16,076 nucleotides of DNA, taken from positions 1 through 16,076 of the forward strand of contig JBGUMQ010000060.1 of assembly GCA_045116915.1 (NCBI GenBank), written 5' to 3'. Each line of letters starts with the position of its first letter. The first letter of the stretch is position 1. The DNA comes from UBA9732 sp045116915 (GTDB taxonomy: Bacteria; Spirochaetota; Spirochaetia; Sphaerochaetales; Sphaerochaetaceae). Shown in pieces: positions 1-8,393 of the stretch. The translations under genes were made by a program, and so were the position numbers. Below the pieces are notes generated by a model. The model saw nothing but the letters and a program-made list of their open reading frames with translations. It was not told where the DNA came from and did no database searches.

Positions 1-3000
1 TGGAGAGCAGCCTGTACATCACGGACCTGGCGCCCGAGGGATACAAGGTGTTCTTCGACGCCTTCCTGGCCGCCACGGGTTTCGTCACTCCCGACACATC
101 GTTCAGCGGCAACATGGTCGTGAACGCCGGACTCACCGACAGGTACTCTGCCTGGCTGGGGGATGTCCTGGAAGGCAATTACGGAGAGCTTCCACAGACG
201 CAGACGGTGTTCGACATCCTGAGCGGCGGAAGGGTATCGCTCAATGCGGCGGCCAGGGATGTCCTTGTCGCGGACAGCGTGCACAACGCAGCGCTGAGTT
301 TCGAGGCCACCGTGGACAGCGCCGTCGCGGACATCAACACGCTGGCCGTCACGGCCGAAGGCCTGAGGCTATCGTATGTGGGCCAGATGGATTTCGGGGA
401 CATGATCCCGTTCGGCACGCTGCTTCTGCAGGACGCCGATGACGGAAGCGAGCTCGCGCACATGGTGTTCGAGCACGAGATGGGTTCGAAATCCTATACT
501 TATTCGCTGACATCGCCGCTTCTGGAGGACTCGAGGTTCTACGGCAGCGTGGACTGGCAGGATTCATCCAGGATCTCGTCGGACGCATGGATCGTCACGC
601 CGTATATCGACGGGGATGTGGAGCTGAGGGCCACGCTGGACCTGAATCCGCTGCACCTTTCGATGACGGGCAACAGGCTGGACCTGGAGGCGGACATCGA
701 CGGCGGCAACGTCACCGCGACGGGACAGATCAAGGAACTGGCCGTGAACGTGTCCGATACGGTGAAGGTGACGGTGGACTCGCTTCTGGACGCATATCTG
801 GCCGTGGACGACATGGGCTACGGAGTCTCGTTCAGGAACCTGGCTGTAAGGGTCTCCGACATGCTGGACGCCTCGCTGGACCTGGAGTTGACCGACCACA
901 GCGTGTTCATGGAGAACATAGTGATCGACACCGCCGAAAGGCACGAGCTGTTCGACGGGAAGATAGACTTCACTTTCCCCGGAATCGGGAGCCTGATCGA
1001 CCTGGACACCTCGGGTGTCGTGGGGACGATGGACCTGAAGTCCACCGACGGGCTGCTGTCGGTCAGGGCATCGGCCATGGAGGACCAGTTCTATGTGGAA
1101 CTGGGCCTGGACGAGCAGACGCGCGAGGGGCTCAGGGCGACGCTGTCCATGCTGGGCAGGCGGGAAGGCTCCGTGTACGCCGTGGCCGACCTCAGATGGG
1201 GCGCCGACGATGTGAACCACGTGGTCCTGAACGCAAAGTACGACGACCGGCTGTTCTCCATATACGACTCGTACGGAACCCTCGGCACGCTGGCCATAGA
1301 CGACATAAGGCTCGATGCCGACCTCGCCGCCCTGACCGTCGACGCCTCCCTGGAGTTGCTGAACAGGATCCCGACCAAGGTCGGCACATACAGCACGCAG
1401 AAGGGCAAGGTCGCCCTGGCCGCAAGGGGCGAATCCCTTTCGGACAACCTGATGCAGGTGTTCGCGGGAGAGGACTACAGGTTCGACTTCACGCTGCAGA
1501 TAACAGATGTTGAGCTGGAGGACGGCTACGAGATCGCCGATCTCACACTGGACTCCGCTCTTGAGAACAATGTCCTGATCTTCAGCGGAAACCTTGTAAA
1601 CGGAAGCTTCGATATCGGGACAGGCTATCTTGACATCAGCATAGACAAGGAGCTGCTGTTCGGATTCAACGCCCGCGGATATGTCGGAAGCGAGCTGGAC
1701 CTCATGTTCACCGACCTCGTGTTCCCGCTTCCGATCCTGAACCAGTTCATCAACGACGTCACGTTCGCATTCGCCGACGGAACGGTGGAGGGCGACGTGC
1801 TAGTCAAGGGTCCGCTGTCCAATCCCAGCCTGTACGGCATGGCCTACTGCAGGTCCTACGAGATGACGCTGTTCTATCTGCCCGACCAGCTGCTGTCGGT
1901 GAAGAACGTGGCGGTGTCGCTGCACGACCACGAGCTCAAGATCGCACGGTCGCCGCTGTCGGGATACAGCGATTCCGACGGAAGGTACTTCTACGGCGAC
2001 GTGGCCGTGGAGATGATCCTGAACGGACTGGAGGTGGAGACATTCGACGTCGATGTGGACATCGATCCCGCCACGCCGATCTACTTCTGGCTTCCGCTGC
2101 ATCTGGATGAGAACTTCGACATGGAGTTCAAGGGCGACGTCACCGGCAAGGTCATCATGTCCATGGGTGCCGGAAGGTCCAAGCTGACCACCGACATCGT
2201 GCTGTCGGACATGCTGATAGACTTCAGATTCGACGAGCAGATGCCCGACTGGTTCTACGAGGAAAGCGATCCGATGGACATGGACCTGACCATGACCACG
2301 GGAAAGGATGTCGAGGCCTACTATCCGGAGAAGGAGAACCCGTTCATCAACTTCACGCTCTCCGAGGACAAGACGCTGCGTCTGGTGATAGAGAACGGCG
2401 CGTTCAGCACGGACGGAGGCCTTTCGGTCAAGACGGGCCAGGTCTTCTACTTCAACAACGACTTCATCATCAAGGAAGGGAGCGTGGACCTGACACCCAG
2501 GAATCTTGCCGGCAACGGTTCCGATGTCCCGATCGTCCTGGACCTCATAGCCGAGTTGACGGACTACGATTCGGACGGCAGGAAGGTCGTCATACAGATG
2601 ATCCTGCAGAACTCCACGATAGACAACCTGAACCCGCGTTTCTCAAGCACGCCGATGATGTCGGAGAACGAGATCCTGCTGATGCTCGGACAGAGCGTCA
2701 TGTCGTCGGGAGCGCTGGACCAGAACCTCTCGCTGTCGTCGATCGCCACATTCGCCGCGACGGCCACGGAGACGCTGACAAGGGTGGGCATGCTGGAGTC
2801 GAACAAGAACTACTCGATCTCGGGCACGATCCGCAACGCTCTGGGTCTGGACATATTCTCGGTCAGGTCCAACATCCTGTCCAACATCATCGTGGACGCG
2901 CTGCCGGGCGAGCTTGCCGGAAGAGGGGACATCAGCCTGCTGGCCAGGTATCTGGACGGGACATCGGTGTTCGCCGGCAAGTACATAGGCCTGGACTGGT

Positions 3001-3221
3001 TCATAAAGATCCGTCTGATGCTCAAGGCCGACACCAGTCTGAAGTTCAGGAGCAACGTGGGCAACTTCCTGTCCAGGGACCTGATACTGGACACCGAGAT
3101 AAGCCTCGACTGGGATACGAAGCTGGGCACGTGGAGCGTGTTCACGAATCCCCGCGAGTTGTCTGTTTTCGATATTTTGGATACTATTGGATTCAGTGTA
3201 ACAAAACAGATTCAATTTTGA
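1..3221 (+). CDS. tamB: TamB/DUF490 translocation and assembly protein, C-terminal part (5' truncated)
   Basis: The reading frame is open from base 3 through the window edge, so the true start lies upstream and 1,072 codons are visible. TamB proteins are long periplasm-spanning beta-rich proteins anchored in the inner membrane; they act with a BamA-type outer-membrane protein in outer-membrane assembly and, in several bacteria, lipid transport. The visible part is a monotonous run of alternating hydrophobic and polar beta strands, as expected of the beta-taco fold. The last 270 or so residues (from about base 2400) match the conserved TamB C-terminal domain: a segment reading GLSVKTGQVFYFNNDF followed by IIKEGSVDL, then SSTPMMSENEILLMLGQ, then a strand-rich end with GKYIGLDWFIKIRL. 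The protein ends in QIQF, with a terminal Phe like an outer-membrane beta signal. It lies 34 nt upstream of bamA. Family assignment is firm; the exact partner is inferred from context. Confidence 0.9.
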   Translation, partial: ESSLYITDLAPEGYKVFFDAFLAATGFVTPDTSFSGNMVVNAGLTDRYSAWLGDVLEGNYGELPQTQTVFDILSGGRVSLNAAARDVLVADSVHNAALSFEATVDSAVADINTLAVTAEGLRLSYVGQMDFGDMIPFGTLLLQDADDGSELAHMVFEHEMGSKSYTYSLTSPLLEDSRFYGSVDWQDSSRISSDAWIVTPYIDGDVELRATLDLNPLHLSMTGNRLDLEADIDGGNVTATGQIKELAVNVSDTVKVTVDSLLDAYLAVDDMGYGVSFRNLAVRVSDMLDASLDLELTDHSVFMENIVIDTAERHELFDGKIDFTFPGIGSLIDLDTSGVVGTMDLKSTDGLLSVRASAMEDQFYVELGLDEQTREGLRATLSMLGRREGSVYAVADLRWGADDVNHVVLNAKYDDRLFSIYDSYGTLGTLAIDDIRLDADLAALTVDASLELLNRIPTKVGTYSTQKGKVALAARGESLSDNLMQVFAGEDYRFDFTLQITDVELEDGYEIADLTLDSALENNVLIFSGNLVNGSFDIGTGYLDISIDKELLFGFNARGYVGSELDLMFTDLVFPLPILNQFINDVTFAFADGTVEGDVLVKGPLSNPSLYGMAYCRSYEMTLFYLPDQLLSVKNVAVSLHDHELKIARSPLSGYSDSDGRYFYGDVAVEMILNGLEVETFDVDVDIDPATPIYFWLPLHLDENFDMEFKGDVTGKVIMSMGAGRSKLTTDIVLSDMLIDFRFDEQMPDWFYEESDPMDMDLTMTTGKDVEAYYPEKENPFINFTLSEDKTLRLVIENGAFSTDGGLSVKTGQVFYFNNDFIIKEGSVDLTPRNLAGNGSDVPIVLDLIAELTDYDSDGRKVVIQMILQNSTIDNLNPRFSSTPMMSENEILLMLGQSVMSSGALDQNLSLSSIATFAATATETLTRVGMLESNKNYSISGTIRNALGLDIFSVRSNILSNIIVDALPGELAGRGDISLLARYLDGTSVFAGKYIGLDWFIKIRLMLKADTSLKFRSNVGNFLSRDLILDTEISLDWDTKLGTWSVFTNPRELSVFDILDTIGFSVTKQIQF
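3159..3187 (+). promoter_or_regulatory. Possible bamA promoter inside the tamB tail
   Basis: From about 3159 to 3250 the sequence turns abruptly AT-rich (roughly 70 percent AT by my count) in an otherwise GC-rich window. The best sigma-70-like pair I find is TTGTCT at 3159-3164 and TACTAT at 3182-3187 with a 17-bp spacer, each matching four of six consensus positions. The codons used here (TTG, ATT, GTA, AAA, CAA, TTT) are rare in the rest of tamB, which suggests the DNA has a second role. The exact -35/-10 choice is weak. Confidence 0.3.
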
Positions 3222-3242
3222 TTAACGGTTGGTAAACAATAA

Positions 3243-3247
3243 AAGGA
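3243..3247 (+). promoter_or_regulatory. bamA ribosome binding site (decides the start)
   Basis: AAGGA lies 8 nt before the ATG at 3256. It supports that start over TTG 3229 and over ATG 3247, which overlaps the site itself. The ATG at 3256 also puts the Lys-rich signal peptide exactly at the N-terminus. Confidence 0.75.
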
Positions 3248-3255
3248 TGACACAG

Positions 3256-5811
3256 ATGAAGAAGAAATTCGCTTTGATCCTTGTCCTCGCGCTGGTTGCG
3301 GTATTCGCCGCGACGGCGGCCGACGACTGGTACAACGGTATGGAGATCTCGGAGTTCTCGCTCCAGGGTCTGGTCAACGTATCCGAATCCACGGTCAACA
3401 ATGTCCTGTATCCGTACAGACACAAGGTTTTCTCCACTGAACTGTTCGATGAGATACAGAATGCCCTGTATGAGATCGACGGAATAGATTTCTTCACGGC
3501 CGATGCCGACCGCAACGAGAAGGGCGGCCTTGTGATTGTTTTCCAGTTCTACGAGATCCCGATGCTGTCGGCCATCAACTTCGATGGCAACGTCGCCGTC
3601 AAGGCCAGGGAACTCAGGGAGGCCGTTCAGGCCATCGCGGTGGGATCGTTCATGGACCCCGGCAAACGCGCGCTTCTGGAGACGGCCAAGACCCAGATCC
3701 AGTCGCTCTACGAGTCGAAGGGCTTCCTGGATGTACCGGTCGACTACGAAGTCGTCGAGGATGCGGAGACGAACACGTTCACGGTTACGTTCTCCGTCTC
3801 CGAGGGGATGCAGACCCGCATCGTCAGTTTCGAGTTCACGGGGAACGACCATTACGACTACTCCACGCTCAAGAAACAGGTCAAATCCAAGGCCAAGTCG
3901 CTGTTCAACAACGGCTATCTGGACAATTCCCAGCTCAGGACCGACATGGCCAACCTGATCGCCTTCTACCAGAAGAACGGCTACATCGATGTCATCGTCT
4001 CCGAGCCTGAGATCGAGTACCTGGAGGTCTCCAACGTCAAGTACCGCGAGGCCGTTGTCAGGTTCAACATCGTCGAGGGCCAGCAGTGGTTCTACGGCGG
4101 AATGGAGGTCTCCGGCAACACGATCTTCTCCGACGAGGAGATCGCCAAGGTCCAGTCCATGAAGGTCGGATCGGTCCTGAACCTGGAGTCGGTGCAGAAC
4201 GAGTACAGCGCCGTGGCCGACCTCTACTACAACCAGGGCTACATCTACAACGGAATGGATGTCAGCAACGAGCGCGACGACACGACCATGACGGTCAGGT
4301 TTTTCCTCACCATAACGGAAGGCCCGCAGGCGACTGTCGAGGAGATCGTCATCTCCGGCCTTGGCAAGACCAAGGACTACGTCATGAGGCGTGAGCTGGA
4401 GATCAAGCCGGGCGATGTCTTCTCCAAGGAGAAGCTCATCCTCAGCGCCCAGAACCTCTACAACACGGGTCTTCTGTCCAACCTGGACTACGACCTGATG
4501 TACGGACAGGGCGACAATTCCGTCATCCTGGACTTCAAGCTCGAGGAGGGAAGGACCAAGGACATCCAGTTCGGCGCCACGTTCGGCGGAACGCTCAACG
4601 CCTTCCCGGTTTCCGGTTTCGTACAGTGGACGGACCACAACCTCGGAGGAAGGGGACAGGAGCTGGGAATCAACACCACGCTCTCTCCGGACACGCAGAC
4701 GATCAGCGTCAGCTTCGGCGACAACTGGTTCAAGGACTGGAGATGGTCCAACTCGTTCAGCTTCAGCTTCACGCATTCGCAGTACACGGATGAGCTGCAG
4801 CTCGGAACGGGTGCCCCGGCCTACTTCAACGGCCGCAACTCCGACGAGACATGGCCTCTGGGCTACACCAGCGCGGAGCAGTGGAAACTCTCCGGAAACG
4901 AGTATCCGCCCACAAGGGACCTGATGAACTACGACCTGTTCACGTTCTCCCTGGGATACAACACGGGATACACGTTCATCTTCACACCCGGACGCCTTTC
5001 GGTCTACGGCGGTGTATCCGTCAGCCTGAACAGGGCCGTGTACGACGCGAAGTTCATGCCGTTCGAGAAGCTGATCTACCAGTACGGCCAGAAGTGGCAG
5101 TTCTCCAACAAGATCTCGCTGGGTGTCCAGTGGGACGGCAGGGACTACGTCACCAACACCACCAAGGGCTATCTCCTGAGCACGTCGGTGACCTATGCCG
5201 GAGGTTTCCTGGGCGGTCTTTCGAACTACATCAAGCTTTCGACAAGCGCGGCCGGATATCTGAAGCTGTTCTCGTTCCATATCGACGAGGACACCGAGAA
5301 GAACATCATGCTGTGCCTTTCGACATCGGCCAACTTCATGTTCGGACAGTACTACAACTACGAGAACCGCGGCTACAAGTTCTGGGATCCCAAGCTCGGC
5401 GCCACCAAGTACGAGATGCTGTACATCGACGGAATGACGATCGGAAGGGGATTCGGCACGGTCATCGACCAGTCGTTCCTGTGGGACAACATGCTGGAGA
5501 TCAGCTACGTGCTGGTCGACAACGTGCTCCAGGCGGAGCTGTTCGTCAGCGCCACCGGCGTGAACTCGGAGCTTGAGCACATCAAGAGCGGCATCAACTG
5601 GTACTTCGCGGCCGGCGGCGGTCTCAAGCTGAAGATCTCCGGCTTCCCGCTCGGACTGTATCTTGTCAAGAACGCGACCTACAAGTTCCCCAACGTTTCC
5701 GATGTATCGGGCACCAGGGAGTTCAGCTGGGTCGGCGGAACTATTTTCCACGGAAAGAAAGAGACCAGCGGAATGAGTCTGGTACTTGCCATATCCACAA
5801 GTCTTATCTGA
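3256..5811 (+). CDS. bamA: BamA/Omp85 outer-membrane protein assembly factor
   Basis: BamA is the central outer-membrane subunit of the BAM complex; it folds and inserts beta-barrel proteins. The 851-residue product starts with a clear signal peptide (MKKKFALILVLALVAVFAATA, then ADDW) and has five POTRA-like repeats at about residues 29-102, 103-185, 188-277, 279-358 and 359-437. The last contains GLGKTKDYVMRRELEIKPGD, typical of the POTRA next to the barrel. A roughly 410-residue strand-rich barrel follows. It carries the conserved IGRGFG motif (R731-G732-F733), equivalent to the loop-6 RGF motif, and QWDGRDY near residue 625. The final strand is GMSLVLAISTSLI, so the last residue is Ile rather than the usual Phe or Trp. 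Start chosen from the AAGGA site and signal peptide. It follows tamB and precedes mutS by 13 nt. Confidence 0.95.
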   Translation: MKKKFALILVLALVAVFAATAADDWYNGMEISEFSLQGLVNVSESTVNNVLYPYRHKVFSTELFDEIQNALYEIDGIDFFTADADRNEKGGLVIVFQFYEIPMLSAINFDGNVAVKARELREAVQAIAVGSFMDPGKRALLETAKTQIQSLYESKGFLDVPVDYEVVEDAETNTFTVTFSVSEGMQTRIVSFEFTGNDHYDYSTLKKQVKSKAKSLFNNGYLDNSQLRTDMANLIAFYQKNGYIDVIVSEPEIEYLEVSNVKYREAVVRFNIVEGQQWFYGGMEVSGNTIFSDEEIAKVQSMKVGSVLNLESVQNEYSAVADLYYNQGYIYNGMDVSNERDDTTMTVRFFLTITEGPQATVEEIVISGLGKTKDYVMRRELEIKPGDVFSKEKLILSAQNLYNTGLLSNLDYDLMYGQGDNSVILDFKLEEGRTKDIQFGATFGGTLNAFPVSGFVQWTDHNLGGRGQELGINTTLSPDTQTISVSFGDNWFKDWRWSNSFSFSFTHSQYTDELQLGTGAPAYFNGRNSDETWPLGYTSAEQWKLSGNEYPPTRDLMNYDLFTFSLGYNTGYTFIFTPGRLSVYGGVSVSLNRAVYDAKFMPFEKLIYQYGQKWQFSNKISLGVQWDGRDYVTNTTKGYLLSTSVTYAGGFLGGLSNYIKLSTSAAGYLKLFSFHIDEDTEKNIMLCLSTSANFMFGQYYNYENRGYKFWDPKLGATKYEMLYIDGMTIGRGFGTVIDQSFLWDNMLEISYVLVDNVLQAELFVSATGVNSELEHIKSGINWYFAAGGGLKLKISGFPLGLYLVKNATYKFPNVSDVSGTREFSWVGGTIFHGKKETSGMSLVLAISTSLI

Positions 5812-5824
5812 GGGATAGAGGACA

Positions 5825-8386
5825 ATGGCTGAAACCCCTCTGATGAGACAGTATCGCGAGATGAAAAAAGAGCACTCCGACATGGTGCTCTTTTTCCGTG
5901 TCGGCGACTTCTACGAGATGTTCGACGACGACGCGAGGGAGGTTTCGGCCCTGCTGAACCTGACGTTGACGCACAAGGGCGACGACCCGATGTGCGGCAT
6001 CCCGTACCATGCGGCGCGCAACTACATCAAGCGCCTCTTGGATGCGGGGAAGAAGATCGCCATCTGCGAGCAGATGGAGCTTCCGGAGAACTCCAAGTCC
6101 CTGGCAAGGCGCGAGGTCGTGCGCATAGTCACGCCCGCCACCGTCGTGGACGAGGACTACCTGGACGACAGGAACTTCAACTACATAATAAGCTTCTTCC
6201 AGCACGCCATGGCGTTCTGCGATGTGTCCACGGGTGATTTCCACATCCGGGCGCTGGATGCCAAGAACCGCGTGCAGGCGGTCAGGACGGCGCTGGAGCA
6301 GCTTTCCCCGCGCGAGATACTGGTCTGCGAGGACGAGTATTTCCTGGACTACGACTTCAAGTCGGTCATCGACCTGTATCCGGCCATGGTGACCAAGCTG
6401 GCCCCGTGGTATTTCACGCAGAAGACGTGCTACAAGCTGCTCTGCGACCAGGCCAAGGTCAAATCCCTTGCGGCGTACGGCCTGAAGGACAACGACAGGC
6501 TCGTCTGCCCGGCCGGAGCGCTGATACGCTACATCACGGAGACCTCCAAGAGCTCGGTGAGCCATCTGACCGACTACAAGGTGGACCATGAGGAGTCCTT
6601 CGTCAGCATGGACGAGAGCACCCGCAGGAACCTGGAGCTGTTCTCCAACCTGTACGACGGATCCTCCCGCTATTCGCTGTTCGATGCGGTCAACAGGACC
6701 CTGACGGGAGGCGGAAGCAGGCTGCTCAAGAGCTGGCTCGCGTTCCCGCTGCACGACATGCACCGGATACTGGAGCGCCAGGAGCGCGTGAAGTTCCTTG
6801 TAGCCGATCCGGAGGAGCTGTCGCGTGTGCGCACGGCCCTTGGCGGAGCCATGGACCTGAACCGTCTGGTGACGCGTGTCATGCTCAAGCGTTGCGTGCC
6901 TCACGACCTTGTGGGGATCAAGAACACCATCGGCAGCTTCTTCAGCCTTATCTCTTCCAACACAGAGAGATACATGTCGCTTCTGGAGACTTCCATGGAC
7001 CAGGACGCGCTGGGCGCCTGCGCCGCTCTGATGCAGCGCATAGACAGCGCCATAAACGAGCAGTGCCTGGGGCAGTTCCAGGAAGGCCAGGTCATATTGC
7101 CGGGCTACGACGAGGAACTGGACCAGAAGCGCGATGTCCGCGACCACAGCGACTCCATCCTGAAGGACTATCTTGAGAAGGCCAAGGCCGAAAGCGGCCT
7201 GACGATACTCAAGCTGGGCTACAACAGGATCTTCGGCTACTATCTTGAGGTCCCCAAGGGGCAGGTCTCCAAGGTCCCGGACTACTTCTACCGCAAGCAG
7301 ACCCTGGTCAACGGCGAGCGTTTCACCACGGATGCCCTGATGCAGTACGAGAAGGAGATCATGCAGGCCAACGCGATGGCCGAGGAGCGCGAGCGCAAGC
7401 TGTACGACTCGATCCTGGCCGATGTCATCGAGCTGGATCCGTGGCTGAACTCGATCGGGCACTTTTTGAACAGCATGGACGTGTACCAGAGCCTTGCGAC
7501 CCTTGCCGTGGATTCGTCATTTGTTTGTCCTGAAATGACTTCGGACGATGTCCTTGAGATAAGGGACGGAAGGCATCCGGTCGTGGAGCGCCAGATGGGC
7601 CCGGGCAAGTTCGTGGCCAACGGCCTGGACATGAGCACCCGTTTCTGTCTGATAACCGGCCCGAACATGGCCGGAAAATCCACATACCTTCGCCAGAACG
7701 CGCTGATAATCCTGCTTGCGCATACCGGAAGCTTCGTTCCGGCCTCGTATGCCAGGATCGGCCTTGTGGACAAGATATTCTGCCGCGTGGGGGCCATGGA
7801 CAACCTGGCACGTGGGGAATCGACCTTCCTGGTGGAGATGCAGGAGGCGGCGTTCATACTACGCAGCTGCACGGCCAGATCGTTCGTCATCGTGGACGAG
7901 ATCGGACGCGGCACCAGCACCCAGGACGGGATGTCAATCGCTTACGCGATAATGCGCAACCTGATAGAGAGGGGCGCCAAGACCCTGTTCGCCACACATT
8001 ACCACGAGCTGACGATGATGGACACGTCCGGGATCAGGCTCCTGACGCTGGATGTCCGAGAGGACAACGGCAGCGTGACGTTCCTGCGCAAGGTGAAGGA
8101 CGGAGTGGCCAATTCCAGCTACGGCATACATGTGGCCAGGATGGCGGGGATCCCCGCAGCCGTGGTGCGCGAGGCCCGCACGTTCCAGAGCAGGCATTTC
8201 GCGGACTACACGATGAGCCAGGGAAGCCTGTTCACATCGGACAGCGTGCCCGATGACGATGTCCCGGCCTGCGCGGCCGATTCGGCAATAGTGAAGGAGC
8301 TCAAGGGCATCAATCTGGACGAGTGCACCCCCATGCAGGCGCTGATCCTGCTGTCCAGGCTCAAGGAAGAGGCGGAGAACCTCTGA
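5825..8386 (+). CDS. mutS: DNA mismatch repair protein MutS
   Basis: MutS is a cytoplasmic ATPase that recognises mismatches and small loops in DNA and recruits MutL. The 853-residue product has the usual MutS1 length. The N-terminal mismatch-binding motif GDFYEMF is present, with the Phe-x-Glu pair at F29 and E31. The connector and lever/clamp domains occupy about residues 115-560. The ATPase domain has Walker A GPNMAGKST (612-620), the signature DEIGRGTSTQDG with Walker B D691-E692, and the His-loop THYHEL (724-729). The C-terminus holds SSYGIHVARMAGIP and a terminal CTPMQALILLSRLKEE helix like the MutS dimer/tetramer element. The start is the ATG at 5825, with AGGGA and GAGG a few bases upstream. 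It begins 13 nt after bamA and is probably co-transcribed. No key residue is missing. A terminator-like inverted repeat lies inside codons 14-24. Confidence 0.97.
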   Translation: MAETPLMRQYREMKKEHSDMVLFFRVGDFYEMFDDDAREVSALLNLTLTHKGDDPMCGIPYHAARNYIKRLLDAGKKIAICEQMELPENSKSLARREVVRIVTPATVVDEDYLDDRNFNYIISFFQHAMAFCDVSTGDFHIRALDAKNRVQAVRTALEQLSPREILVCEDEYFLDYDFKSVIDLYPAMVTKLAPWYFTQKTCYKLLCDQAKVKSLAAYGLKDNDRLVCPAGALIRYITETSKSSVSHLTDYKVDHEESFVSMDESTRRNLELFSNLYDGSSRYSLFDAVNRTLTGGGSRLLKSWLAFPLHDMHRILERQERVKFLVADPEELSRVRTALGGAMDLNRLVTRVMLKRCVPHDLVGIKNTIGSFFSLISSNTERYMSLLETSMDQDALGACAALMQRIDSAINEQCLGQFQEGQVILPGYDEELDQKRDVRDHSDSILKDYLEKAKAESGLTILKLGYNRIFGYYLEVPKGQVSKVPDYFYRKQTLVNGERFTTDALMQYEKEIMQANAMAEERERKLYDSILADVIELDPWLNSIGHFLNSMDVYQSLATLAVDSSFVCPEMTSDDVLEIRDGRHPVVERQMGPGKFVANGLDMSTRFCLITGPNMAGKSTYLRQNALIILLAHTGSFVPASYARIGLVDKIFCRVGAMDNLARGESTFLVEMQEAAFILRSCTARSFVIVDEIGRGTSTQDGMSIAYAIMRNLIERGAKTLFATHYHELTMMDTSGIRLLTLDVREDNGSVTFLRKVKDGVANSSYGIHVARMAGIPAAVVREARTFQSRHFADYTMSQGSLFTSDSVPDDDVPACAADSAIVKELKGINLDECTPMQALILLSRLKEEAENL
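5865..5895 (+). terminator. Terminator-like hairpin inside the 5' end of mutS
   Basis: AAAAAGAGCAC at 5865-5875 pairs perfectly with GTGCTCTTTTT at 5885-5895: 11 bp with a 9-nt loop. The GC-rich 6-bp core followed by five T residues has the form of an intrinsic terminator, and the A tract on the other side makes it symmetrical. It lies 40 nt downstream of the mutS start. The arms are spelled with the Lys codons AAA AAA and the Phe codon TTT, whereas mutS elsewhere strongly prefers AAG and TTC. Translation of mutS should melt it, so it may act only on untranslated bamA read-through RNA. Geometry is seen directly; activity is inferred. Confidence 0.5.
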
Positions 8387-8393
8387 GCGGGCC

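Noticed and set aside
587..1513. A 308-codon + strand frame inside tamB
   Set aside because: It overlaps a firmly recognised tamB frame, is Arg/Gly-rich as expected from reading GC-rich DNA out of frame, and has no motifs.
3229..3255. TTG 3229 or ATG 3247 as the bamA start
   Set aside because: Both place extra residues before a Lys-rich signal peptide and lack a spaced ribosome binding site. AAGGA is correctly spaced only for ATG 3256.
4275..4305. GACC-ATGAC-GGTC followed by AGGTTTTT in bamA as a terminator
   Set aside because: The stem has four base pairs and the T run is offset by three bases; it lies deep in a highly translated gene.
3193..5883. An 896-codon open frame on the - strand opposite bamA
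   Set aside because: It mirrors bamA exactly. bamA almost never uses TTA, CTA or TCA in the relevant register, so stops are absent on the other strand. The product is a Val/Leu/Asp/Gly/Arg-rich composition with no domains.
5804..7462. A 552-codon - strand frame opposite mutS
   Set aside because: Shadow of the codon use in mutS; no recognisable motif and no ribosome binding site. The same applies to the 511-codon frame at 13337-14872 opposite infB.
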